Source: Fratercula arctica
Taxonomy: Eukaryota; Chordata; Aves; Charadriiformes; Alcidae
NCBI GenBank assembly: GCA_947846985.1
Contig: CANTUZ010000026.1
Coordinates: 54,914,730-54,978,729 of the forward strand
DNA length: 64,000 bases
Direction: 5' to 3'
The notes beneath the pieces were generated by a model, which saw nothing but the letters and a program-made list of their open reading frames with translations, was not told where the DNA came from and did no database searches. Each line of letters starts with the position of its first letter. Position 1 is the stretch's first letter. The translations under genes were made by a program, and so were the position numbers. Of this stretch, positions 1-13,205 are shown piece after piece.

Positions 1-3000
1 TTCTTTGTACATCATCTTTTTATGGAAATAAATTCAAACATCAAACAATTATTTTTTTGTTGTTGTTGAATAGAAGCTATATTAATTCAAGCATAGAAAA
101 ACCATTTATTTGTCTGTGGCAGCAATCATTGCTTGCTATCGCTGTAATATTTGTACTCATTTAGTAGCCTTAAATATGTCTTTAATATGTTTGCATATTG
201 AAGGTGAACTTCAATGATAATAAAAGGGTAAGAGTGAACAGGATTACTACACAGTTTTCTCAGTTAGGCTTATAGTTCAAGTAACTTTCATTCAGGATGC
301 CTGAAAGTGCAGGTCATGTCAAAGTAGCTCTGTGAACCAGTTTAAATCAAGCACGCTGTACTGCATTCAGAGTCTTGGTGGATCAACACTTTATAAAGCT
401 TTCTGGGGAAAATATGTGAGTTGCAGCAAAGCTAGTTTTAATGAAAGGGTTGGAAAATTCACGTTTCCTAAAAGTAGGTGTGGTGGTTCCACTTGTTTCA
501 TAGCATTTCACAAAGCTGCTTTTGCATGTTAAAATTGACTATCCATTCAGACACTTTCCTTCTATTTTGTAAAATCTAGTTGTTTTGAAGTGAGGACTGA
601 GCTCTGCATTTGCAGAAAAACATAAGACATTTATAAAACTGTTCTGATCACTGCTAACCTTTCTTTCTTAGTAGGCCATAGGTGCTTGTAGGTGTTTGTG
701 CCACTGGAGGCTGCTAGTAAAAAGTCTTCAGTCTGTTTAAAAACTTGCAGTGAATATGAATCAGCCCATGTTCTAAAGCATACACAATCTAGTTAGGAAA
801 GACAATGGGTTAATAAAAAAGAGGCTGAATATTCAAACAGGTGGTCAATATGAAAACCTTAAGAATCATCTTATTTCCACAAGGTTTTTGCTGTTGTTTT
901 ATTGGTTTCCCTTATTTGGTTTTATTTAATGTTATTTAACACAACTAAGTTAAAACCTTCTGGAGAGGTTATTTCAGGGTATGAATGGAAAGGCAAGGGA
1001 CAGCAGGGCCAATTGGAGTCAGTGTAGCACAGCAGACATCAGAGACAGGCAAAATATTTTTGAATGAAAACTTCAGAAAGCCATCTGGGAGTGCCTCTGG
1101 TGTAATTTGGTCTGAAGCTTTACTCTGTAGGTACTGCATTAATCTTTGCCTTTTAGTAGAGAATAATTCCCAGACTCACAGAAATAAAGAACTGACATGT
1201 AAAACCTCTGCTGGAAGTATATATCCCTGAATTTTCTGTAATGTGTCTCCTTTGTACTTGCTTTATTACACATTCATGCCACCTAAAGAATATCAACACC
1301 GGCGATACAGTGAGGGGACTGTAGATTCCATCCATCTCGTGCGTGTATAACACTGATCACGTAACTGAAAAAAACATCCTTTGGGTCAACAGATTGGATT
1401 GTTGAGGGATGCAAAATATTCCTGACATCTGCTTGTAAAACTAGAAGGTGGTCATTGCTGCTGACTAAATTTCATTCTCCTAGATCTGTAACTCACCTTA
1501 TGTTAAAAATCTGTGTCTCTTCATTGATGTCTTTACATCAATCTCAAAAGGGTGCACTTTCCTTTCTAGTCAAAGGATTCTGATAAATGTTTAGCAAGGT
1601 CCTAAAGATGACGTGCTCGATATCACTGGCTATTTATGTGCTAGTGGAACTTTTTGTAACCAAAAAAATACAGAGCACATAGCAATATTCCATGATAAAC
1701 TCTCATCCTAATAATATCCAAAATAAAAGTGATACAGAAGCACTGCTGATAGAACTGCATGAAAGCTTCATCTTAAAGTATTTTAATAACTGATTTTGTC
1801 TTACTGTATAATAAAAAGCAATATGGCTAGGGCAAACACAAATATTAAACTATCAATCCCAACCTCCTCAGATTTTTGAAACTGAAGTTTTGTACTAGAT
1901 TTGAGATATTTCCACAGGCATGGTAAGACATGAAAGTAGGCAGCAGTTATATCTCTCTCTAAAATTTCAAGAATATTCTTCCAGTTATGAAAGTTCCCAA
2001 ACAGTTACCAGTTGCTAAATGACATACGGCATATGCATTCTGAGCTGATTATAATGTGGACTGAGAAAATGCTAAAGGCCACAAACTCTCTACAATATAT
2101 AGACATTGATAACCAGACATATTATCTCTATTTTCCCAGTCAAATTATCCATCACTGTAGCAATAAAACCAAACTGCATTAGAACCAGGCCTTTCCATTT
2201 AGCACACTGAACATCTCAGGGAAATGCTGCGTTCAGCTTTGTACTGCTCAGAGCTAACCTTTCCGTTTATCAGTTATAGGTCATCTCAGGTCAATAATGA
2301 TGCCAGGAAAAATGCATGCTAAAAAGCTGTATAATTAAAAAGGTTTGGAATGCACCTACCTACAATGCATACAGAGCTTTCTTTTCTATTATAGACACGT
2401 TTTCAATAGCATTGCCTTGATGGAGAGACTTGAGTCGTCCCACCGGTTCCTACAGGCTTTTTCAACATTTTGAATCAGGTTGTTTGTTGTGACTAATTGT
2501 GTGAAACATTTATCAAAAATTATTATAAAACAGGTATGTATCTCAGACCAAACAGCTGGTTATCTGTTAAGATATCAAGGGCTGGTTTAACTGAAACTTA
2601 AATGGAAACATGAAGAACATACAGTTCTCTCTCTCTCTAATAATTGAGGAAGAGTTCACCAGTCAACAGTCACAGCTGACCATGTGTTCTCGCTAAAGCT
2701 ATTGCATTAATTATTTATTGGGAAACTTATCAGGATTTTATATCACAGACGCTGCAAAGTTAAAAGAAGTGTCTTTAACTGCAGCCTGTTTGAAAGTCCT
2801 GAGGTCTTCAGCTTTCTTATACAATGTCTTGGTAGCATTAAAAAAGGCAGTCTGCCTTCTCTTTTGTTGTTTTTGTTCTTTTTGTTCTTGACAAACTTAC
2901 TAAGTTGTGTCTTCCTTTTGTCTGAGTTCTAATTCATCCACTCTAAAGTTCCTCACTTCCAACATTAAAGCCTTGTGCTTTAGCAACAGTTGTTCAAAGC

Positions 3001-6000
3001 AAAGTCAAAGGAAGAAAGACTTCATTTTTCTTGATCTGCTCAAATTAGAACTACCTGACAATTTGGCTCTCATCAAATTTAATCAAATTAGGCTACATTC
3101 AGGTCACATACTACCTTCGTGGGTCTTGATATCAGGAGAGGCCCAGGAGTGAGGTGCTCACTGCCTTGACGGACAGCTGTTTTTTCACTGGTGGAAGTTT
3201 ATTGTAGTACCAAGTTCAGCTACTCAGCTAATTCATATATATATAACCAGAGACCACTAATGACTTTTAAGAAAACATGAGTTTTCTTAAAACTGATTTG
3301 ACAAATTTTCCAGCCACAGTAACAACATCCCTACTTTTGAATCTCTGAACAGCAGAAAAAAACCATCTTTGAAGGCTACAAACATCAGTAATTAAAATCC
3401 ATTCCTCCTCTTCCACTTAGTATCAAATCCCTAAGTCTTTGGAGTATTCTCATCCTTTTCTAGTTGAAATATACAATCACAGTTAGGGATGTGATGGCAA
3501 ATGTTAACCTTTGGCTCCTATGGCTACAAGGACACCTGGCTCCACAAGAAAATACTACAACAGACTGACACCTGCAAGAAGTGATTTCAACAGCAAAGAG
3601 AGCATCAGCTGTAACACAGCACAATTTCTGCCAGGAATTCAGAAATGCAGTCAAAACATCATTTTCCTAGTAAGATGATAATGTATAATACCTTTCCTAT
3701 TGGATTAGGTTTTACACTTACTTTTTTCTTTTTTTCTCTCCCAGATAATATAATCTACAAAAGCTCTAGCCAGTCTCCAATAGGAAGGAGTCGATGCAAT
3801 TTAACTTTACTTGTGCAGCTACAGATGCTCCCCTGCATATCAACATGGATTTTTAGCATAGAAGAGGAACTGATGCTTTTTTTTTCAGACATAACTCAGT
3901 GCCTACATATCAAGAGGCGGAAGGGTATTTTGTTGTACTGAGTAAGTGATTTTTTAATAGCTGTATGAAGTAGATTGGGTGGTGGATATATGATGCAAAA
4001 TATATATAAATATGTAAATGCTCTGAGATTTAGGCTTTGGTTCTAAGAAAACTCAACCTCTGTTGGCATCAAAGAAGTAATAACTTGATATTTTTAAGGA
4101 AAAGCTGTGCAATGAGATCACAATAAAAAATAAGTGCATACATGCTAGCAACATCCAGATTTGCTTCAAATTTTACTCTGCAACACCCCACATGAGTTCC
4201 TAATGAAATTATTATGAGTCTTGGATTCATCTTGAACAGGAGCAAGGTATTCTATAAAGTTTTTCACTCTATAAGTTTTTTAACTTTTATTGATTATAAA
4301 GCGATGTGAGTTCAAGAAGTTTTACCCGGTGTTGCAAGGTCACTTACCTACAGGAAAACAAGGCTTATGTCACCAACAAACATGTGTAAGGAAGTTCCAG
4401 AAAAGTATGGTTTCAAAGAAAATGCAGAGAGTAGTTTCTCCAGAGGCTAGAAAGATCCATATTGCCCTGCAGAAAATTACTGTAACTGATAAGTAGCCTA
4501 GGTCTGTAGTGGAGGATTTCAGCTTTTGGAACTAATGAAAACATCTGAAGAAGAACATCAGTATTAGCTCTTTCAGGAAAGTTTTGCTAATTGTACATTG
4601 TGATCTGAGATTTACATATGAACAAATTTCCCTGCAAGCAACATTAATGGCAAAGACAGCCAGTATCTGTTGACTCACAGAAGACATGCAGTTTGGATAA
4701 CATCCTCGGCCTCCTATTCATTTCTTGATTTCACTGCCCACTGACTGACTCATGTTTTTAAAAGAACAGTGATTGCACATCCATAGTCTACCTGCTGCAC
4801 AGAAGCAGCCATAGCAGAAACTTTTAGGATGGACCTTTCTCTAACCAAATCTCTTAGGATACAGTCACCTTCTGGAATTAATTTTGAGTCCCTGCTGGAA
4901 AAGTCTCTGGGAATAATAGGGATACTCTAACTGTTTTCTGTTGCTGACCCAGGTGCTATGGAGCTTGTCCAAAAACTCGCATTCCTCACTCACACTCTTA
5001 AAACTGTCAGGAATTCTGAAGAAATGCCTGTATCAGTTCTCAGAACTCTTAATGTTCATCTTTACAATAAAGAACTGCAACACAAAGGCAGCACAGCCCA
5101 AAAAAAAAAAGATTATTATTTCCTGTTCCCAAGTGAACAAGACTAAAAATGAATTGTACTCTAGAGTTGCCATTCTTCTCATGTGCAGGACACCTTTTAA
5201 AGGGGTAGCATCATCTATTTTACATCAGTTCCATCCTGATATCCTGTATTTTTTAATATGGTAAATAAATGATGCAGGGTTTGGTTTTTAGCTTTAACTT
5301 TTCATTGTCAAAAGATATGTGATATGAATGTAATTTCTAATTCCCCTGTTATAAACCAGTTGGAGTTATTACACTAAGTACATATTTTTCAAGTAATGTT
5401 GAATTAGAAAATTATGAAAGGGACACTTCTTTAGAGGACCAATAAAATGAGTATAGACATAAAGAATTCCGAGATTCTGTAAAAATGTACTTAGAATTTT
5501 AAAAAAAAAAAAAAAACGCAACCAAACCAAACAACTTAGAACATATTCACAACGCAGCACAATTCACTGTTGTTGGCTGTAGGTCAATGAATATATGATG
5601 GAAAGTGGGTAGTGTAGACCTTGACTTCCATAGTTTTTGCTTTCCGGAGAAGGACAAGGAGCTTTCTAGCACAGTTTAGAAATTCGATGGAGCTATTCTG
5701 TGAATATAGAAAGGCAGGAGTAGAAGTAGTTCAACCCTTCACAAGTGTAGCTTGCTGCAACAGACCTCTGATTCTAAATCATGAATCACATACCCAGAGC
5801 ACTGTGATACAAGTTTTGTGTCACAGCTAAGTGTTCATCTAAGAAATCAAGACCAATTGGGTCTTCTATAGAACCCAAAGGGAAATATTACCACTAGCAT
5901 ATGTGGGAAAAGGTCAAACTCCTACAGGAAAATTCCTTATTTCTGTATCCAGAATACAAAAACATACTGTTGATTAGTAAAATAAAAAAGTAACAACTGA

Positions 6001-6603
6001 TAATGTTATGTCATTCCAACATTAGGGGAGATAAAAGTTACATCTACAAATATCCTTCAAAATAATTTGTACTAAATTTTCGGCACTGGACCATTACAGG
6101 CCATGATGTTCTGTATAAGAGAGGCATGTACTAGGTGTTATCATCTGACCTGTTTTAAGTCAATTCTCAAGAAGCTGTGATTTGTCTTCTCATTAAGGGT
6201 CAATTAAAGGCTTATAATTAAAAATATATTCAATTGTTTTGATGAACTGGCACCATTTTATATAACAACACGTCTTCCTCTTATTGAGAGGTCCTGGTAA
6301 GCACTCTCAAATCAGAGCTATTAATCAAATAATGATTAACAGAAAGTGCATTTTGGACTCATGTTTGATTTTCCAGAAATCTTATATTAGCCAGTATGTT
6401 CAGACATTCAGAGCATAATCTATATATATGAACAGAAAAGATAAATTAAAAGTCTCCTTGCTAATATATATTAAAGTCATATGTAACAGCATATCTTTTT
6501 GCCCATGAAAAGCACGTGTTATCTGAATTTTGTTGTACTAAAATACGGTAGATAACAGCTCATGTACCAGCTAAATATCAAGAGTTTTTCACAAAAATCA
6601 TCA
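1..6603. other. Unassigned AT-rich intergenic or intronic DNA
   Basis: No gene or recognisable repeat is supported here. Open frames are all under about 110 codons, overlap on both strands, and show no domain I recognise. Local features are limited to short homopolymer runs, such as A-tracts near 5101 and 5502, and a T/G-rich stretch near 2855-2888. Ancient, unrecognised repeats may be present. Confidence 0.6.
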
Positions 6604-7443
6604 CTGACACTGTCCTGCACAACACCCTTGTCTCTAAATTGGAGAGACGTAGATTTGATGAACGGACCACTTAGTAGATAAGGAATTGGGTGGATGGCCA
6701 CACTCGAAGGGTTGCAGTCAGCAGCTCAATGTCCAAGTGGAGACTAGTGATGAATGGCCTTCCTCAGGGATCAATACAGGGACTGGTGCTGTTTAACATC
6801 TTTCGGTGTCATGAACAGTGTGGTTGAGTGCACCCTCACCAAGTTTGCCGATAACACCAAGCTGTGTGGAGCAATCAACACATGGGAGGGAAGGGACACC
6901 ATCCAGAGGGACCTGGACAGGCTTGAGAAGTAGGCCTGTGTAAACCTCATTAAGTTCAAAAAGGACAAGTGCAAGGCTGCTCACATGGGTTGGGGGAATC
7001 CCAGGATACAAATACAGGTTGGGCAGAGAATGGTTTCAGAGCAGCCCTGAGGAGAAAGACTTGGGGCTGTTGGTGGATGAGAAGCTTAACATGACCCAGC
7101 AACGTGAGCCTGCAGCCCAGAACACCAACCGTATCTTGGGCTGCATCAAAAGAACCGTGGCCAGCAGGTCAAGGGAGGTGATTCTGCCCCTCTACTTTGC
7201 TCTCAGGAGACCTCCCTGCAGTACTGCGTCCAGCTCTGGGGTCCCCAACATAAGAAGGACATGGACCTGTTGTAAAAGATCCAGACAAGGGCCAGAAAGG
7301 TGATCAGAGGGCTGGAGCTCCTCTCCTACGAAGACAGGCCAAGAGAGTTGGGGTTGTTCAGACTGGAGAAGAGAAGGCACCAAGGAGACCTTATAACAGC
7401 CTATAAGATCCCTTCCAACCCAAACCACTCCATGATTCCATGA
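6604..7443 (+). mobile_element. CR1 LINE copy, 5'-truncated, internally deleted
   Basis: This is a fragment of CR1 ORF2 (reverse transcriptase) plus the extreme 3' end. Reading the plus strand gives a decayed DTVLHNTLVSKLE, then PQGS followed by LVLFNIF, then [23 protein letters not shown] and LVDEKLN, in the order expected for the C-terminal half of CR1 RT. The catalytic FADD is FADN, so the second Asp is lost, and a TAG stop near 6931 replaces the usual Trp codon. Near 7405 the sequence jumps from the region coding for the [12 protein letters not shown] motif straight to the final 3' tail (cccttccaaccc), so roughly 250 bases of 3' sequence are missing relative to the copy at 25.7 kb. A degenerate ATTCTATG-type tail closes the element near 7430. 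Dead copy. Confidence 0.9.
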
Positions 7444-10400
7444 CACTGTGATCCAGTGAGCATGTACGGATGCCTGATAATTTAAGGAAATAAAATATAT
7501 TCCTACAGAATACACAATCACAGTGTTAATTCATTAGGTAAATAGAGACTGTGAGTTATGTGAGAGCATTACCAGTGTTATAAAAACTATATTCAATGAA
7601 CTTTGCAGTAATGAACTTGTATTTTGAGTTGTATGTCAGGTTTTATAAGAGCATGGAAAATATGGTATTCTACTGTTTTTCAATTAAACACCTGATGATT
7701 CAAAAACCATAATTATCTTAACTTTAAACTTCAGATCAAAATATTTTGAAAAGCCATGTATATATGTAAGCATCTTAAATTTGTTGTTTCAACATATACA
7801 GCTGATAAATAAAAGTCATATACTTATCCCCACTTTTAAAATAAATGTTCTGTGGGATGCTTTTTCTGAAATACCACTCATTCTTTCAAATCTCAATTAT
7901 TGTTTAAGTATTTTACTGTCTTCCCCTTTGGTGTGGGTTTTTTTAGCTATTTTTATTACTCAAAGCATATTCTGCCTGCTTTCAAGTTCATTTCAGATAC
8001 AGGAATGAAAAATTACACAAACTCAGAAGAGAACATAATCCATTTGAATGAAATACCAAGGGATCAACGGACCCGGACAACATGAACAGGAATAAATACG
8101 TAGAGAGGAACAATCTTCTAACAGTTATCAACCTCTTGGTTTGTAAAAGCTAAGCACATAGAAATGCTTTTATTTACAAAAGCTTTTACAGGCGAACTAC
8201 TAGAAACTATGAGCCAGATTTTGGAGGTATATTCAGAGAAGGAATAGTTCTACACTGAATATAAAATGTTTATCCTACATAAAAAGGTAGTACATTAGTG
8301 CAAGCCCACATTTTCCCTCTGACTACAGACTGAATGCTCAGCTTTCTTCTGGATGTCATGATTCATACTGCTCCAGACAAAGATTATGCCTAACTGGTGT
8401 AATTTAATCTGGAGAAGCCTCCACCCTTACAGGCTCATTATCCAATACTGCCCTTACTAAAATGTTGTGCTGCAAAGGCACGTACTAACTGCTGTGATTC
8501 TGAAAGCCACTTCCTCCAACAGCCCCTAAAATAAAATAATCCTTAGTTAACTCTCTAGCAAAAAGAAGAAACAGTATATCTATTTTAAAAATGTGAACCC
8601 AAATAGTTCACATAACTACTCCATAGGTGACAAATATTGCCATTTCTTTTCTCAAGTACACATAACAGAAAAAAACCTACACGCTCACTAGGTGTACAAG
8701 GCGAAAAAAATATCAAAGACAGAGAAAACATGGAATTTTTTTTTAGACATTTCATACAGGAAGAACTTGACTGTAGCCAACAACACCTTTTCTATTCCAA
8801 GAAAATATAATTATTGTCACAGATGACAAAAGTTCATAAAATATCCTAGAACACACTAATAGAATAAAATCCAATAAAACCTGTGATAGCTCTCTTTAAT
8901 TAGATGTTTTTGCTGTGACTTTAAAGGAAAAATAACAGCCTGTAGGGTTAAATGCATATAATAAAAATCTCTGCCATGGTACAGACTCATAATAACTGAG
9001 CCTTCATATTCATTTTTCAATCCGAAGGAGTGGGAGTTATATGTTTACATTAACTGAATGAATGACATTCCTGCCACCAAAGAAGAATTGTGAGTGAGTG
9101 ATGAATGTTTTTCAAGGTGAGAAGAACAAACAGGAAAAGGACTATTTTTCTGACTCCATGACAATCAGTATTGCACAATCCTTTTGAGACTGGTTAAATT
9201 CTGAGCATTCAAAAGTTGAGTTTTATCAGTTTGGATTAAATGGCATAGAAGACCCAGTCTTCTTCATCAGCCTGGTTCACAGCATAGCATCAGGCTGAAG
9301 TAGTTATCATTGATACGCAGAAAATTGGCAGTCAGTTTCTCAGCAGATATTAGTCTAGATAAAAGCCCACATGACGTGGCCTCACTGTTTCTTATCCCTA
9401 CCTCATTTTAAAGTAGCTCAAGAATCTTCACAGAGTAATAAAATGTGCAATATGGACATACCTGTTTTGTAAAATTCTACCTCATGTTAATTGGAATCTC
9501 TAAAGTCTCTAAAGACTTTGTGCCACTAGAAAATAACAAATAATAAAAATTTTTGCTACCATTTTTTCGATTTAGCAACTTGGTGTTCTTCAGCTATGCC
9601 ATTCGAAAGTAAAAATGCCACTGAGCCATCCTAGGTTCTAGGGCTCCGCTCTAAGGACCTGGGGGAGAACGGGACAGCATTTAAAACCATGTTTTTCCTC
9701 CAACTAGTTAAAGATCCTGGAAGGCAATCTTTTGTCCATCTTTTATGTATAAATAGTGAGTTTAGGACAGCCAAGGTGATCCCAAAGGGCTCTTCTGCTG
9801 GGCTTCAATTACTCTCCTGAATATCCACTATATTCATGGGATCAAAGTAAAAGACAAGAGCAGTGTCTAGGCAGGCATTTGGTGAAGCCTCTTTCTGAGC
9901 AAAAATCACTGAGATACAAAGAAAAGAAGCACTGAAATAGGCAAAGTAAAATGAGGAAAACAGTGTATGAAAGTAGATATGAAGTTATATACTTCCAAAA
10001 TATGCTAGGCAAAACTTATGAAATTTGGTCTGGGGCTGATCCCAGTTTTGGTATTCATGGCAGACTGGTAACTCCTTGTTGCTGGAAACTATCCTATAAG
10101 ATAAAAGCAAAATTCTCACTTAGGTTATTCGGAGGTTGAAGATCCACCACAGATATATATATGCATTTATGCCTAATATGTCATATTTTCCTGTAATGTT
10201 CCTGGAGCCTGGGAAAATGGATGTGATGTAACGGGTTTGGGGCAGAAAGCAGTAGGAGGTAGACAGCTGAGAGCTGACACCTACGGACACAAGGCTTCAT
10301 AGTTAGCTATGCCCTACTAGCCTAAACTTTATCATAAGCATTGCCAGCAGACTAACTTGTGACAGAGTGACTCCAACAGGTGGAACTCAGTGGGAGTTCA

Positions 10401-12359
10401 AAAGCAATTTCATCACAGTTATGCTTGTTTTTCTAAGTATTTGGGGCTGTAACCTAGGATCTAGTTTATGATTAATGTGCCATGTGTATTACGGTCAAGA
10501 GGTTAAATAATCCTGGCAGGTATATTTCTACCCAGTTAGCTCCAGTAGAATTGAAAAGGTTGGCATACTGAAAAAGCACAGTAAAACATAAAAATAAATA
10601 ACGTATAGCTTAAATGCTTCTTCTTTGTACTGTTATACATTCAAATTTTGATGTATTTTCTTCATGTTATTATATCTCAACAGAGTGGTCTGACAAGATG
10701 ACAAGCTATCGGTATGAGGACAGTTTTCACTTCAAGTTTATTTCAATTTTCTCAGTTTTAAGATTGCATACACTTAAATAAGAAGTATTCTCAGTTAAAA
10801 GTGATAAAATCAAGCCCTCAGAAATACCTACACGTTCTCTGACCTTAGTGTCAGGCACCAGGACACAAAAGCAATCCAAGATATGCAAAAAGATAACATT
10901 CAACCGTAGGTGATACACTAGCTTTTCGATGCTATCTCCAACAGATCTGAATAAGCCATTAACAATACCTAAAGACGAAGCTGGAAGCTCTAAATCATCA
11001 GTTCAGACATGCAGCTATGTAAACTGCAGAAAATTACCTGGAGAAACATAGATTCCATACTGAAACATGGTCAGATTGCTAAAACTGGCCAAAGGGAAAT
11101 TAAAAGCCCTTACAGCTACAAGAATTTCCCAAGTTACTTTGAAGTGGATGCATGGCTCTTTCCCAGCTACTCCCAAGTTAGGCATAAGAGATACCAGTCA
11201 CAACAGCAGTGTCAGACAGTCCTTAATACATAAGATTGTACTCTATTTTCCATGAAATGCCAGGAGCCTCACTAAGAATACTGATTTCAGAAGGTTTAAA
11301 AGCAAGAGCATGTTGAAAAGTGCAAATCTCTACAGCATCACAAATAAAGAGGCATTCCTGTGATGACATAAGTTGATTAGCTTCCTACATCCAAAACCAG
11401 AACAGATTGTAACTTCCAATGCTTGGAATCTCAAGATGTGCTGCTCTCTGTGACATGGATTACTAATTTTCTTTCAACTAAAGACGATAACATCAGATAG
11501 ATACCAAAACTTCCAGCCCAGCTTTCAGATGAAACGCTAAAGTCTGACTGTGTTGACTTAAGCATAAAATATTTCTGCACGTCTGAAATTTGGTTTTCCA
11601 TGTACAAGTGAAACTTAAATTGTCAAGCTCCTTCAAGTTCATCACTTGATGCACTAATGTTGCACCCCACTGAGATATCATTTATCATTTCACTTAAATA
11701 ATACTTTCCATCCTAACAGCAGTTAGGTGGGAACTCATTTCTTCATGTAATTGTATCCAAATAAAGGCTAAAATTAAATTCACTTTTCTGTCTTTTCATT
11801 TAAAATAAGCATTTTTTTGAGTTTATATGTAAATAGCTTCCTTCCCATTGTTGCATTATGTGCAGAAACAATCCAAATCACTTGATAATTGTTACTTTAA
11901 GTAATGTATTACTGTGGAAATGTAAAAGTTGTAGAGAGTGTAAAATACATTAGAAGGCAATTGAGTTTAAATGCATCCCTGGGACTACTTTGCTGTGCCT
12001 GCAGCTGTTTTTTTGCATGGAAAAAGAACAATTCTATGAGATATTCTTTAACAGATACTGAAATTGTACAGCGATTCTGACACTAGTTTTCAATCCCCAG
12101 ATAATTTTAGTACAGAAAATGCCATGATCTGTAATACCAAGCCAGGATTTTATACTGAAATATCAATGTTAAGTTTAATTATTTTCTGCTTTTTTTTTTT
12201 CTTTCCCCCATGGAATATATATTACTGGATAATAATGTGGGAGCTATGGAACCCTCTAAGTCAAGTCTTTACAAAACATTGTAGAGAAATTTAAAGGCAT
12301 CAGAATTATATTATAATAGCATCTGCAAGTATATAACCAAAAACTCCCTGTCACAAGCA
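7444..12359. other. Unassigned AT-rich DNA
   Basis: No gene is supported. Around 8210-8430 a few stretches (gagccagatt at about 8212, ctggtgtaatttaatctgga at about 8395) resemble, from memory, ancient amniote palindromic repeats, but the match is too weak to call. The rest is unassigned. Confidence 0.55.
8142..8190. repeat. Inverted repeat, 10-bp arms
   Basis: tgtaaaagct at 8142-8151 is the exact reverse complement of agcttttaca at 8181-8190, separated by 29 bases. Chance occurrence in AT-rich DNA is plausible. Confidence 0.5.
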
Positions 12360-13205
12360 TGGCTTTGAAAGGAATCATAGGAGTTGCAAACAGCAAGTCT
12401 GCCTTCCGTCCTTGGTAAGATGGGTGAACATACAATGACAAATAAGCTGACTGAACATAGGGAACAACTTGGAAAAAAGCCAGTGTGTTTTCTGTAACAG
12501 GAAATCCTGGGTCTCAAGAGTTTGACAAGGGAGTCTGTAACAACATGGACAAAAGCAGTCCAGTAAACACAATAGTACACTTAGATTTTCAAAAAGGTTG
12601 CACACTAAAAGTCACTAAAGAAACTAAATTGATATAAGATTAGAGGAAATTTCATTAAATGAAGTGAAAGCTCATCAAAGGTAAGAAAGCAAAAACCAGA
12701 ACCTGACAGTCCCTTTTCAGGATGGAGAAGGCTTAGCAATACTCCAAAACAACCAATGAATAAATGTTAAGACTAGTTTTATTCAGTGTATTCACTAACG
12801 GTCTAGAGAAGAAAGTTAACACTGAACTTTGCAAGTTTGCAGATGAAGCTTTTTTGGATAGTCAATGCTACCTAAAAACTCCAGAGATTTTGTGAGTGAG
12901 CTATTCAGTTACAAAACGGAGTGAGGGGTTGATGAGCTACCGAACTGGCAATTCATCTAGGGAAAAATAATCTAAGCCATGCTTACATGATGTTGAATTT
13001 CAATTGACAGTCACATTCCTAGAAAGATTTTGGAATCATAATGGATGGTTCATTGAAATCATAAATTTGACATGCAGGGCAGCCAAAAAAATACAATATA
13101 ATTTTAGGTATCATCAAGAAATATTGTTAAGAACTAAGATGGTAGGTGTCATTTTGCTGCAGTATAAAACCTGTGTACACCTCCATCTTGCTTTTACAAC
13201 ATTGC
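12360..13205 (+). mobile_element. Ancient L3/CR1-like LINE remnant
   Basis: Heavily decayed LINE resembling the old amniote L3-type branch of CR1 rather than the avian CR1 copies elsewhere in the window. Recognisable anchors in the right order are: aacaacttggaaaaaagcca (about 12462), a codon stretch reading TLRFSKR-like near 12578 that corresponds to the YLDFQKAFD motif, gtattcactaacggtctaga (about 12788, the FTNGLEK-type motif), and ctttgcaagtttgcagatga (about 12826, KFADE in place of KFADD). These are followed by the GKNNLSHA-like and FLERFWNHNGW-like stretches near 12960-13040 and a ctccatcttg stretch near 13181. No continuous frame survives. Family assignment is from memory of the L3 consensus; start and end are approximate. 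Confidence 0.7.
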
